The position numbers and the translations under genes are program-made. The notes beneath the pieces were generated by a model. That model saw nothing but the letters and a program-made list of their open reading frames with translations. It was not told where the DNA came from and ran no database searches. A stretch of 64,000 nucleotides of DNA from Sphingobium xenophagum NBRC 107872 (GTDB lineage Bacteria; Pseudomonadota; Alphaproteobacteria; Sphingomonadales; Sphingomonadaceae): contig NZ_BARE01000027.1 of assembly GCF_000367345.1 (NCBI RefSeq), positions 1 to 64,000 on the forward strand, written 5' to 3'. How positions within the stretch are numbered: position 1 is the first letter of the stretch; the number at the start of each line of letters is the position of its first letter. Positions 38,806 to 47,834 of the stretch are shown here, piece by piece.

Positions 38806-40272
38806 TCAGAGCGCGATCGTCACGGCTTTGACCTCGGTATAGGCTTCGACGCCCATTCGGCCATTTTCGCGCCCGTTGCCGGAAAGGCGCACCCCGCCTG
38901 CCGGCATGGCGAAATCATTGCCGCCACTCGTGTTGACGCGCACCGTGCCCGAACGGATGCGTTTCACAAGGCCCAGCGCATGGCTGATATTGCGCGTCCA
39001 GATATAGGCGCTCAGCCCATAATCATTGTCGTTGGCCAGGCCTGCGATCTCGTCAAGGTCGGTGGTTTCGAAGGGCAGGACCGCGAGCACCGGCCCGAAT
39101 ACTTCCTCGCGCACGATTTCCATGTCCGCACGCACGTCGGTCATGATCGTAGGGGGCACGAAAAAGCCTGGACCTTCTGGCCGTACGCCACCTGTGTAGC
39201 AGCGACCGCCAGAAGCTGTCGCGCGTTCAACAAACCCCATTATGCGATCGCGCTGTACGTCTGAAATGACCGGGCCGAGCAGGGTAGCGGGGTCGGCCGG
39301 GTTGCCTGTTGCCATGCGCGACGTGATTTTCGCGATACGCTCCACCAACCTGTCCGCGACCGAGGTATGGACAAGAAGCCGTGAGCCCGCTGAACAGGTC
39401 TGGCCCGAATTGAAGAAGATGCCCATCGCAATACTCTGCGCAGCCGCATCCAGATCTGCGTCTGGCAGTACGATCACCGGCGACTTGCCGCCAAGTTCCA
39501 CCGTCACTCGCTTCATCTGGTCCGAAGCGGCGCGCAGTATCTGCCTGCCGGTCATCGTCGATCCAGTGAAGGCGATCTTCGCGACACCGGGATGATCGAC
39601 CAGCGCCGCACCAGCCTCTCCACCCCGACCCGGTACGATGTTGACCATCCCCGGCGGGACGCCGCATTCATTCAGCAGATCCGCCAGTCGCAGAGCGGAT
39701 AGGGATGTCAGTTCGGCCGGTTTGAGCACCACCGCGCAACCCGCGGCCAGAGCGGGGCCGATCTTCATCGCCGCGCCCATCAGGGGATAGTTCCAGGGAA
39801 TGATCTGGCCGACCACACCTACAGGTTCGCGCAGGGTGCAGGCGTGCCAGTTGCCAGGCACCGACAGATCCATCGTCTCGCCCGCCAATTTCGTCGCCCA
39901 GCCGGCGAAATAGCGCAGCCCGGCCGCCGATTGGGGAACGTCGACCCGCCGGACATTACTTATCGGCTTGCCCGTATCGTGCATTTCGAGTTGCGCGAAT
40001 TCCTCGCCATGCGCCTCGATCGCGCGGGCCAGCGCCAGCAGAGCATCCTGCCGTGCGGCTGGTGCCCAGCGCAGGCGCGCGTCGTGCAGCGCATTGGTTG
40101 CGGCGGTGACAGCTCGATCCACATCGACCCTGCCGCCTGCCGCGATTGCACCGATGGACGCACCGGTTGCGGGATTAATGACGTCTATGGTCGTGCCGCT
40201 TGCACAATCCTGCCATTCGCCTCCGACAAAGATGCTGGATGCGCGCCTCTCTGCCATCCATTGCACACCCAT
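38806..40272 (-). CDS. Aldehyde dehydrogenase, betaine/aromatic aldehyde type
   Basis: A 488-aa aldehyde dehydrogenase with IIPWNYPLMGAAMKIG, AFTGSTMTGRQI, catalytic Glu in VELGGKSP and catalytic Cys in NSGQTCSAGSR. The group is closer to betaine-aldehyde/phenylacetaldehyde dehydrogenases than to GabD. It leads the operon with two DUF3237 genes and the GMC oxidoreductase, so alcohol to aldehyde to acid is the likely conversion. The ATG at 40272 is used; Met 40257 is a plausible alternative and no strong ribosome site is seen. It is divergent from an AraC regulator. Confidence 0.9.
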   Translation of the reverse strand: MGVQWMAERRASSIFVGGEWQDCASGTTIDVINPATGASIGAIAAGGRVDVDRAVTAATNALHDARLRWAPAARQDALLALARAIEAHGEEFAQLEMHDTGKPISNVRRVDVPQSAAGLRYFAGWATKLAGETMDLSVPGNWHACTLREPVGVVGQIIPWNYPLMGAAMKIGPALAAGCAVVLKPAELTSLSALRLADLLNECGVPPGMVNIVPGRGGEAGAALVDHPGVAKIAFTGSTMTGRQILRAASDQMKRVTVELGGKSPVIVLPDADLDAAAQSIAMGIFFNSGQTCSAGSRLLVHTSVADRLVERIAKITSRMATGNPADPATLLGPVISDVQRDRIMGFVERATASGGRCYTGGVRPEGPGFFVPPTIMTDVRADMEIVREEVFGPVLAVLPFETTDLDEIAGLANDNDYGLSAYIWTRNISHALGLVKRIRSGTVRVNTSGGNDFAMPAGGVRLSGNGRENGRMGVEAYTEVKAVTIAL

Positions 40273-40493
40273 AATAGCCAATGCATCCCCACCTTTAATC
40301 TGTCTTTGTATCGCGGCTCTTTAGCGCGGGGATGGAGCACCGACTTGTTCAAGCGCGCCCGCATGAGGGGCGTTCGGGCCGGATAAGATTGCTATGCAGA
40401 CGGGGGAGTGTACGCTATGGATACAATATAGAAGCGGCATGGCGCTGTTCACAGCGAAGAGCCGCCCGATAGCCGGAGGAGAAGGATGATTCG

Positions 40494-41423
40494 ATGGATT
40501 ATCTGAGCTTTGCGACCAAGGCGGCGACCCGTCAGGAGCGCAGTGCGCAATGGCGCAATATCACGCAGGCCCCCCATGCCGAACTCGGCGACGACCAGGA
40601 AGCGTCCATACGCGGATGTGACCTGGGGGACTTGCGTATCTGCGCCGTGTCCATGGGCGAACATCAAATCGACAGTGTGGGCCAACATTGCGGGCCGGAC
40701 AGGCATAATCTGATCAAGATCCTGTTCATGGAGGAAGGTCATTGCGACATCGTCCAGAGCGGGCAGACAATTCGGCTCGACTCTGGCCAATGGTGCGCCT
40801 TTGACAAGGCGGTCTCCTATTCGATGATAGCGCCTCAGGCGACCCGGTTGCTTGCGCTGGCGCTGCCACGCCACCGTTTCGCAGCATGGGACAAGGGCGC
40901 GCGGCAACCAATCCTGCCGCAGAGTTTTCTGCAAGGTGCGGCCAGCATTCTGCACAGCAGCACCAGTGCGGCGGTCAATGCCGCAACTGCCATGGGGCGA
41001 CGCGATCGTGGCCAGATGGGCAATGCGCTGATCCAGATGCTCAACACGGTATGGGATGCCGATCCTGTCGCGCAGAGCGCCAATAGCACGCGCGCTCGTC
41101 GCCTCGCGGTGATCGACTTCGTCGATCGCAACCTGGCCGACCGCGATCTGGATGTGGCCCGGATCGCGCAGGAAATGGGTTACGCCAAACGGACCCTGCA
41201 TAAACTGTTCGCCGATGACGCTGAAACGCTGGGCCGGATGATCTGGCATCGGCGGCTGGACCGGTGCAGGCAGGACTTGCTGGACCCTGCGCAGGCCCAC
41301 CGCTCGATCACTGATATCGCGCATTATTGGGGTTTCAACGATTCCCAGCACTTCAGCCGCTCGTTCAAGGGGCGTTTCGGCGAAACGCCCAGAGCCTTTC
41401 GCAGCAGTCGCCTGTTTCACTGA
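40494..41423 (+). CDS. AraC-family regulator with FeaR/AraC-binding-2-like sensor
   Basis: A 309-aa regulator. The N-terminal sensor domain (about 20-190) resembles the AraC_binding_2/FeaR type, with LIKILFMEEGHCDIVQSG. The C-terminal AraC DNA-binding domain (about 205-300) has the two helix-turn-helix units DVARIAQEMGYAKRTLHKLF and ITDIAHYWGFNDSQHFSRSF. FeaR-type regulators control aromatic amine/aldehyde oxidation genes. Divergent placement from the aldehyde dehydrogenase operon suggests it activates that operon; the MFS gene follows on the same strand. Confidence 0.88.
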   Translation: MDYLSFATKAATRQERSAQWRNITQAPHAELGDDQEASIRGCDLGDLRICAVSMGEHQIDSVGQHCGPDRHNLIKILFMEEGHCDIVQSGQTIRLDSGQWCAFDKAVSYSMIAPQATRLLALALPRHRFAAWDKGARQPILPQSFLQGAASILHSSTSAAVNAATAMGRRDRGQMGNALIQMLNTVWDADPVAQSANSTRARRLAVIDFVDRNLADRDLDVARIAQEMGYAKRTLHKLFADDAETLGRMIWHRRLDRCRQDLLDPAQAHRSITDIAHYWGFNDSQHFSRSFKGRFGETPRAFRSSRLFH

Positions 41424-41569
41424 AACCGGCCGGGGAAGGGAGCTTCACCGTGGCGACGAAGGCCGCCGCGCGTTTTGATGTGCCGTCTGCTGCCCTTCCC
41501 CCCACCACCCAGAGGATCGACCATGCAACCCATCTTTCCGCCTCGCCCGCCGGTAACAGGGGGGCGACC

Positions 41570-42871
41570 ATGACGCCCGGCGCACGCAGGATCGCGCTGT
41601 TCCTGCTCACCGCCATCTACGGCTTCGGGTTCATTGACCGGATTGTCATTGCGCTGGTCGCGCAGCAGATCAAGGCCGATTTCAGCCTGAGCGATTTTCA
41701 GATCGGCCTGCTTGGCGGCACCGCGTTCGCGGTGATCAACACCTTTGCGTCGCTGCCGCTCGCCTGGCTGGCGGATCGCTATCCGCGCAAATGGGTAGCG
41801 GCTGGGTCGCTCATGTTCGCATCGGCTTTCACCATGCTCTGCGGCGCGACGAGCAGTTTCATGCAGTTGGTTGCGGCGCGGTTCGGGATGGCTGGTGGCA
41901 GTGCGGGGACAGAAGCGCCACCCCATTCAATGATTTCGGACATGTATCCTCCTGAAAAGCGAGCATCGGCCATATCATTGTTCATGCTGGGCGTTCCCGT
42001 CGCGGCTTTCCTGGGCTCCTCCATTGGCGGGTCGATCGCCGCCTCGCACGGCTGGCGCGCAACCTTCTACGTGATCGGTGGCATCGGGTTGCTGGTATCG
42101 ATCCTGGCGTTGCTGGTGATGCGTGAGCCTGCGCGCCAGGATGTAGCGATCGATGCCGAACGGATGCGTTTGAAGGATGTTTTCCTGATCCTGGTACGCG
42201 ATCGCTGCATGCGGCATATTCTGATCGGCGTATCGGTCGTCAGCCTGGGTGCCTTTGGCATCAACACCTTCCTCCCTGCCTTTTTTGCCCGCAGCTTCAA
42301 TCTGGACGTAGGACAGGCGGGGCTTGCCTTCGGCCTGTTGAGCGGCATAGCGTCCGCCATCGGAACGATCGCAGGCGGCTATGGCGCTGAATGGCTGGCT
42401 CGGCGCGATGCGCGAATGTTGATCGCGGTGCCCGGCATCGGTGCGATCGTTGGCGCGCCGATCTTCATTATAGGGGTTATGCAGAAGGATCTGGTTCACG
42501 CCTTTTGCCTGATGCTGGCGGGTTCGCTATTTTTCTACATGGCGATGGGACCGGCCATCGCCGCGCTCCACGGACTGCTCGATTCGCGTAGTCGCGCGAC
42601 CGGATCGGCGCTGTTTTTGCTGATCATGTATTTGACGGGGCAGGGCTTTGGTCCGCCGATTGCCGGCCTCGCCAGCGATCATCTTTCCGCCTGGGCCTAT
42701 GGATCAGCCAATTTCGCGGCCCAGTGCGCTGGCGCTGTAGGGCAAGTGTCCGGATCGGCTTGTGCGCAAGCCGGCGCGACTGGCATCCGGCTGGCAATCG
42801 CATGCTTTGGGGCCTTTTATATATGGAGCGGCATGCATCTTATCTGGGCGGCGAGATACCGACGCGTCTAG
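41570..42871 (+). CDS. MFS transporter, spinster-like
   Basis: A 433-aa inner-membrane transporter with about 12 hydrophobic segments. The spinster-like features are the early GFIDRIVIALVAQQIKADF segment (DR in helix 1), SDFQIGLLGG, and LADRYPRKWV after helix 2. Many sphingomonad members sit in catabolic clusters and are assigned to organic acid or steroid-like substrates without proof. The ATG at 41570 is preceded by AGGGGGG. The longer open frame upstream overlaps the AraC gene. Confidence 0.88.
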   Translation: MTPGARRIALFLLTAIYGFGFIDRIVIALVAQQIKADFSLSDFQIGLLGGTAFAVINTFASLPLAWLADRYPRKWVAAGSLMFASAFTMLCGATSSFMQLVAARFGMAGGSAGTEAPPHSMISDMYPPEKRASAISLFMLGVPVAAFLGSSIGGSIAASHGWRATFYVIGGIGLLVSILALLVMREPARQDVAIDAERMRLKDVFLILVRDRCMRHILIGVSVVSLGAFGINTFLPAFFARSFNLDVGQAGLAFGLLSGIASAIGTIAGGYGAEWLARRDARMLIAVPGIGAIVGAPIFIIGVMQKDLVHAFCLMLAGSLFFYMAMGPAIAALHGLLDSRSRATGSALFLLIMYLTGQGFGPPIAGLASDHLSAWAYGSANFAAQCAGAVGQVSGSACAQAGATGIRLAIACFGAFYIWSGMHLIWAARYRRV

Positions 42872-43076
42872 GGGCGGCTAGGGGCGGCTCGTCCTGCCTA
42901 GTGCAGCACGGGCGGCCCTCTCGTCCATTACGCGCCTCGCTTGGACGATGGGCAGCTACCTATATTTCAACAGGCGCGCTCCGCTGTGCGGCCAGACCTT
43001 TGCCTGTTCCATCGACCAATAGCATGCAACCCAGGCATTGCCCTGGTAGTGGCGCTGCCGTGAAATCGAGCAGGAA

Positions 43077-43595
43077 TCAGGGATCGATCCGCTTCTTGTT
43101 CGGGTCCAGTTTTAGCATCTCCGCGCTCTTCATTGCCGGGTCCCAATGTTCGACGATCAGGCCGTTTTCGACCCTAAAAACGTCGAACCAGCTCGTGTAA
43201 TAGGTATCGCCAGCCTCATCCTTTTCCTGGCGCACGAACACGAACGTTACCATGTCTCGTTCCGCTACGATGGCGGTCAAGGGCAATGCAATGCGATCCT
43301 CAATCGGTCGTTCGGGCCGAGAATTGCGAATGAACTCTTCCAGCGCGGCGGCACCGCTGACGACATTGGGGTTGTGCTGAATATAGTGAGGACCGATGAA
43401 TTCACGCACGCGGTCGGCGCGACCGGCTTGCAACAACGTCCGATACATATCGTAGCACAATTGCTTGTTGGCACGCAGGCGTGGATCGTCGCTGGCCAGC
43501 AGCGCATCATGATCGGCTGCGATCATAGGCGGAGTCTGGCCTTCGGGCACCTGCGCCGCCGGGATCAGGATCGTGACGGGCGTTTGATCTCGCAT
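43077..43595 (-). CDS. SnoaL-like (NTF2 fold) protein
   Basis: A 171-aa protein with a SnoaL-like domain in residues 60-165. Recognisable blocks are RVREFIGPHYIQHNPNV, TAIVAERDMVTFVFVRQ and the C-terminal FRVENGLIVEHWDPAM. This fold forms small cavity-containing enzymes and binding proteins such as polyketide cyclases and ketosteroid isomerases. GAGGAAGAGG precedes the ATG at 43595. It is on the same strand as the LysR gene but about 200 bp beyond it, so it may be separately transcribed. The substrate is unknown. Confidence 0.82.
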   Translation of the reverse strand: MRDQTPVTILIPAAQVPEGQTPPMIAADHDALLASDDPRLRANKQLCYDMYRTLLQAGRADRVREFIGPHYIQHNPNVVSGAAALEEFIRNSRPERPIEDRIALPLTAIVAERDMVTFVFVRQEKDEAGDTYYTSWFDVFRVENGLIVEHWDPAMKSAEMLKLDPNKKRIDP

Positions 43596-43800
43596 CTTAA
43601 AATCCTCTTCCTCGTTTCGCTCACGCCGACGGGGCAAAGCGTGTTTGGTTGTTTAGATAACAGTAACATTCGTTAGGGATACTGCAAGGCCCGACACGGC
43701 TCCGGTCTTAAGGCATTGGAGCTAGGGACCTGTCAGGCCAGAATGGCATGAAGACCGATTTCGGCATGTTCCGCCGCGGCTCGTGCATCGTTGCGGACCT

Positions 43801-44676
43801 CTATCCGCAAAAACTGTCGCGAAGGGCGATCAGATTGGGGTCATGCCGCGCCGAGGGGCGTGAGAGCAGCCGGATCTCGACAGGCGGCAACGGCGTGGCA
43901 AGGTCCACGCGTACAAGCCCGGGAATCATGTCGTCTACCGAATCCTGAAACAAGCATATCCAGGCGCGGTTGCGACGCACATTATTGAGCATCAGCGCGA
44001 GCGCGTCCGTTTCCAATATGATCTTGCCCGGAACAGCACCGATGCGGTCCAACGCCAGATCGGTCAGACGGCGTTGCGGATTTTCATGCCGGAGCATGAT
44101 GGCCGGATGACGGCCGAGCGCTGCGCCGGTCACACCTTTTGCACTGGCCAGTGGATGGTCCGGTCCGACGTAGATGGCTAGCTGCTCATGCCCGACATGT
44201 ACGCTGCCCGGAACTTCATCCTGATCCATTGTATAAAAGCAGGCGAGATCGACCTCGCCGCGATGCACCTGCATAGCCAGCGTCCGATTATCCGGCGGAT
44301 CAAGCCGAATGTGCAGTTCGATCTGCGGCCTTGCGTCCTCGAAGGCGTCGATCCTGTCCTGCAACTTCAGCATGATGAAGCCATAGGTCGTAAGGTTCAG
44401 TGTCCTGCGGGTCTGTTCGCCCGTCAGTTCGCGTTGCAGATCGTTCAGGTCGGCCAGGATCGCGGAGATGCGTTCGAACGCATGCTGCCCTTTCGTGGTC
44501 AATGCGGCAGCATGGCCGGGGCGCCGCTCAAAGAGCGACACGCCCAGCCTGCTTTCGAGTTCGCGGATATGCGCACTCACGACCACCTGGGTGAGGCCGG
44601 CCTGTTCCGCGCAGGCACGGAAACTGCCATGCCTGACCACGGCGGCAAAGATGATCATCTGCCGGATCGTCAACAT
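43801..44676 (-). CDS. LysR-type transcriptional regulator
   Basis: A 291-aa LysR regulator of ordinary length. The winged-helix domain occupies residues 1-60 (MIIFAAVVRHGSFRACAEQA, then VVVSAHIRELESRLGVSLFERR) and the effector domain about 90-285. It is co-directional with the SnoaL-like gene 19 bp upstream and the PQQ dehydrogenase before that, so it probably belongs to this operon and regulates the island. The inverted repeat at 47698-47727 is a possible binding site. Confidence 0.9.
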   Translation of the reverse strand: MLTIRQMIIFAAVVRHGSFRACAEQAGLTQVVVSAHIRELESRLGVSLFERRPGHAAALTTKGQHAFERISAILADLNDLQRELTGEQTRRTLNLTTYGFIMLKLQDRIDAFEDARPQIELHIRLDPPDNRTLAMQVHRGEVDLACFYTMDQDEVPGSVHVGHEQLAIYVGPDHPLASAKGVTGAALGRHPAIMLRHENPQRRLTDLALDRIGAVPGKIILETDALALMLNNVRRNRAWICLFQDSVDDMIPGLVRVDLATPLPPVEIRLLSRPSARHDPNLIALRDSFCG

Positions 44677-44695
44677 CGCGACACGCGTTTCCTCC

Positions 44696-45313
44696 TCACT
44701 CCCTCCCGCTCACGGGATTGGTGTAGTGATAGGGCGGAACAAAGACATCGGGAAAGACCGGATAGGGTTCGCTATATTCGTCCGGCTCCAGGTCGTCGAA
44801 ATGGGTAACGAGGGGCAGGGCTTCCTTGCCCCAGCCGCCTTCATAGGGAACGTAGAAGGTCTGGTATGCGCGCAGCGATGCGATTTTCCAGACACCATCC
44901 TCTTTGATATAGCGATTTTCGTAGATCGCTTCGCCGAGGCGGGCGACACCGCCCAATTCGCCGACCTGCATCATCGCACGCCAGCGGCCCTGCGCGGTCT
45001 CGCCATCCTCGTCGATGTGGATGACTGGCTGCAACTGGATATGGTTCATCAGCACGCCGCGCTGGGCCGGCCCGAAATGGCGCATATATTCGCGAATACG
45101 CTCATGCCCCTTGAACTTGCCGCGCGCGTTGATTTCGATGATCGCGTCGCGGGCGAACAGGTCGGCGACCTGTTCCCACTGGAACTTGTCGACATAATAG
45201 CCATAGGTCCGCTGGAGATTGGAAATGGCGATATAGTCTTCTGCCGCCTGCGCGCGCTTTTCAACGCGCGCCAGAGCTTCGGTGAGAGCATGTAACTTGG
45301 CCTCGATGGTCAT
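44696..45313 (-). CDS. SnoaL-like (NTF2 fold) protein
   Basis: A 205-aa protein with an N-terminal helix and a SnoaL-like domain of the larger ring-hydroxylase/dehydratase-like type. Visible blocks are YIAISNLQRTYGYYVDKFQW, DLFARDAIIEI, HERIREYMR and HFGPAQRGVLMNHIQLQP. The Tyr-Asp and His positions resemble scytalone-dehydratase/SnoaL active sites. The C-terminus is Tyr/Pro-rich. GAGGATTTTCC precedes the start at 45313. It follows the PQQ dehydrogenase by 43 bp and precedes the LysR gene by 19 bp. Confidence 0.85.
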   Translation of the reverse strand: MTIEAKLHALTEALARVEKRAQAAEDYIAISNLQRTYGYYVDKFQWEQVADLFARDAIIEINARGKFKGHERIREYMRHFGPAQRGVLMNHIQLQPVIHIDEDGETAQGRWRAMMQVGELGGVARLGEAIYENRYIKEDGVWKIASLRAYQTFYVPYEGGWGKEALPLVTHFDDLEPDEYSEPYPVFPDVFVPPYHYTNPVSGRE

Positions 45314-45356
45314 GGAAAATCCTCTATTTTGCTGATTAACTTTGACGTACGTCGCG

Positions 45357-47459
45357 TTACCGGGTGCCAGACCCGTTGTTTTTCGCATCCTGATTGGCGC
45401 GATGGATGAGATAGGCGCGGATCGCTTCAAGGTCGGATGCGGTGATCTGCGTCCTGAAACCGGGCATTCCCTGGTCCTTGAGCGCGCCGCCTATCACTAT
45501 CTGGTTGAAGGCGTCGGCACTGTGGATCGCGCCGCTGTGCCGCAGGTCGGGCACCATGCTGGCGCTAACCGCCGCCATGCCATGACAGCGCAGGCAGTTT
45601 TCACCGTAGAGACCGTTACCGCGCGCAATCAGGTCCGCAGATGCCGTTTCGGTCGGCGGATCGAGCTGCCGAGGCGCTGCGTTCGGGAGGGGTGGCAGGA
45701 TGCCCTTGCCGTCGAGGCGGAACACCAGCAGCCGGTTTGGCCCCACCCCGTTTACCGGCTGTTCCGCCAATTGCCCGCCCAGCATCGGCCATGCGCCACC
45801 CCATCCGGCCATGACCGCGACATATTGAATGCCATCGATCGCGTAGGTGATCGGCGCGGCGGCAATGCCGGTCTGCGCATCGAACTGCCAGAGCAATTCC
45901 CCATTCTTGGCATCATAAGCGGCGAATTTCCGTTCTGCGTTACCCTGGAACACCAGGCCGCCCCCCGTCGAAAGCACGCCGCCGTTGAAATTGGCAGCCA
46001 GCTCGCGCTTCCATGCGACCTTTCGCCGTACGGGGTCCCACGCCATCAGGAACCCTTTTGTATCCTGGCGGATGGTTTTCAGTTGTTCCGCGCTCCAGGC
46101 GGTTCCGCCCTGCATATCGGTGCCGGTGTTATAGACCCCGGGGACCGGCGTCTGACTGCCACCCTGGCTGAGCGGGATGCCCATTTCCATGACCGGAAGA
46201 TAGACCAGCCCGGTTTGTGGGTTGTAGGACATGGGCTGCCAATTGTGCGCGCCGCCGGAACTTGGATACAGGATCGTCGTCTTGCCAGTGCGATAGTAGC
46301 GGGCATCCGGATTTTCCACCGGGCGCCCGGTCTTGAGATCGATGTGGCTGGCCCATGTCGTCTTGGCGATGGGGTCGGCGGACAGCAATTCGCCGGTCGC
46401 GCGGTCCAAAATGTAGAAGAACCCGTTTTTCGGTGCCTGCATCAGCACCTTGCGCATTTTCCCGCCTATTTCGAGGTCCGCAAGGATGATCGGCTGTGTC
46501 GCAGTATAGTCCCAGCTTTCGGCCGGTGTTTCCTGATAATGCCAGACATATTCGCCGGTATCGGGACGGACAGCGACGATTGAGGCCAGGAATAGGTTAT
46601 CGCCCTTGCCGTCGCTGCGCAGCCCATGATTTGTCGGGCTGCCATTGCCGACGCCGAAATAGAGCAGGTCAAGTTCGCGATCATATTCGATCGCGTCCCA
46701 CACAGTGCCACCGCCGCCCCAGCGCCACCATTGCCCGTTCCATGTCGATTGCACCTTACCAAGCATCGCGTCGGATGCGGCATTGTCCCTAGTCCCCGGT
46801 TTGCCGGGCACTGTGTAGAAGCGCCACTCTTTCTTCCCGCTTTGGGCGTTATAGGCGGTGATGAAACCGCGCGCGCCGAATTCCGCGCCACCGTTGCCGA
46901 TGATGACGCGCCCCTTGATGACGCGGGGCGCGCCCGTGATCGAATAGTTGACAGCGGGCGGCCAGGCGTCGTCCAGCGTCTGCACTTGCCAGCGCACTGT
47001 GCCGTCCTGCGCATTGAGCGCGATCAGGCGACCGTCCAGCGCCCCCACATAGACAAGCCCGTTTTCCACCGCTACGCCGCGCGACACTGGACCGCAACAT
47101 GAGCGGGCGGCCGCCGCACGCACCTGCGGGTCATAGGTCCAGCGCACCTCGCCGGTCCGCGCGTCCACCGCGCGCACCACGTCATAAGCACTGATGATGT
47201 AAAGGGTGCCGTCCCGCATGATCGGCGTGGCTTCTTGACCGGCATTGGTGTCGAGATCAACCGACCAGGCAAGGCCCAGTCGGCCCACCGTGTCCCGGTT
47301 GATGCTGTTGAGCGGACTGAAGCGCTGGGCGTCAAGCGTCCCGCCGGTCGTCGGCCAGTCGGCACCATCGCGGGTGGCGGAATGTCGATCCGTCCCGCCA
47401 CAGGCGCTCAGCAAGGCGATCATGCCTGCCATCCACGCCAGTCTTGCGATGCCCTTCAT
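45357..47459 (-). CDS. PQQ-dependent quinohemoprotein alcohol dehydrogenase with lipoprotein signal
   Basis: A 700-aa periplasmic enzyme. An N-terminal signal with lipobox LLSAC is followed by a PQQ eight-bladed propeller (about 30-570) and a C-terminal cytochrome c domain (about 600-690) with the haem motif CLRCH. The vicinal cysteine pair of PQQ alcohol dehydrogenases is RSCCGPVSRG. Other blocks are GRVIIGNGGAEFGARGFITAY, split here as GRVIIGNGGAEF and GFITAY, with VWDAIEYD and ESWDYTATQPI further on. Electrons would pass from PQQ to haem c. The alcohol is unknown. GAGAGG precedes the ATG. The lipobox suggests membrane anchoring, which is unusual for soluble type II enzymes. Confidence 0.92.
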   Translation of the reverse strand: MKGIARLAWMAGMIALLSACGGTDRHSATRDGADWPTTGGTLDAQRFSPLNSINRDTVGRLGLAWSVDLDTNAGQEATPIMRDGTLYIISAYDVVRAVDARTGEVRWTYDPQVRAAAARSCCGPVSRGVAVENGLVYVGALDGRLIALNAQDGTVRWQVQTLDDAWPPAVNYSITGAPRVIKGRVIIGNGGAEFGARGFITAYNAQSGKKEWRFYTVPGKPGTRDNAASDAMLGKVQSTWNGQWWRWGGGGTVWDAIEYDRELDLLYFGVGNGSPTNHGLRSDGKGDNLFLASIVAVRPDTGEYVWHYQETPAESWDYTATQPIILADLEIGGKMRKVLMQAPKNGFFYILDRATGELLSADPIAKTTWASHIDLKTGRPVENPDARYYRTGKTTILYPSSGGAHNWQPMSYNPQTGLVYLPVMEMGIPLSQGGSQTPVPGVYNTGTDMQGGTAWSAEQLKTIRQDTKGFLMAWDPVRRKVAWKRELAANFNGGVLSTGGGLVFQGNAERKFAAYDAKNGELLWQFDAQTGIAAAPITYAIDGIQYVAVMAGWGGAWPMLGGQLAEQPVNGVGPNRLLVFRLDGKGILPPLPNAAPRQLDPPTETASADLIARGNGLYGENCLRCHGMAAVSASMVPDLRHSGAIHSADAFNQIVIGGALKDQGMPGFRTQITASDLEAIRAYLIHRANQDAKNNGSGTR

Positions 47460-47834
47460 GTAACGACCTCTCAGCCCATCAGGCGAACAGGTGCGACAAG
47501 GCGCGTAAGGATGAAATCGGAAGCGGATTGCGCCAGCCGCCAACGCCAGCGGCCTTTGACCCGCGCCTGTTATCACCCCTCTTGCCGTTCTTCGCCATCC
47601 TCTTTCGTCCGCGCTTTCCCCTGTTCTCTGGAGACAGCTTATAGCCCTCAATGGCCCTTCAGAGGGGGCTAGGGGAACCCCAAAAAGCGAAAGGTCGCGA
47701 TAGGTAAAATGCTATCACTCCCTATCGATTTAACACGTTCTCTCCCGTCTTAGGTGGGCCTATGCGTTGCACCATAGACGCGGTGCCAGCGGCGGCGGCG
47801 GATAAAGCCAGAAGGCTGGCGAGGAGAGGTGGGA
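47460..47834. promoter_or_regulatory. Divergent promoter region of the sulfatase/PQQ island
   Basis: A 375-bp gap between the PQQ dehydrogenase and the divergent MFS gene, with no convincing gene. It contains an inverted repeat CGATAGG-N16-CCTATCG (47698-47727) with a partial third copy GCTATCA between the arms. It also has a GC-rich patch GGGGAACCCC near 47672-47681. The repeat is a candidate operator for the island's LysR regulator. Confidence 0.45.
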
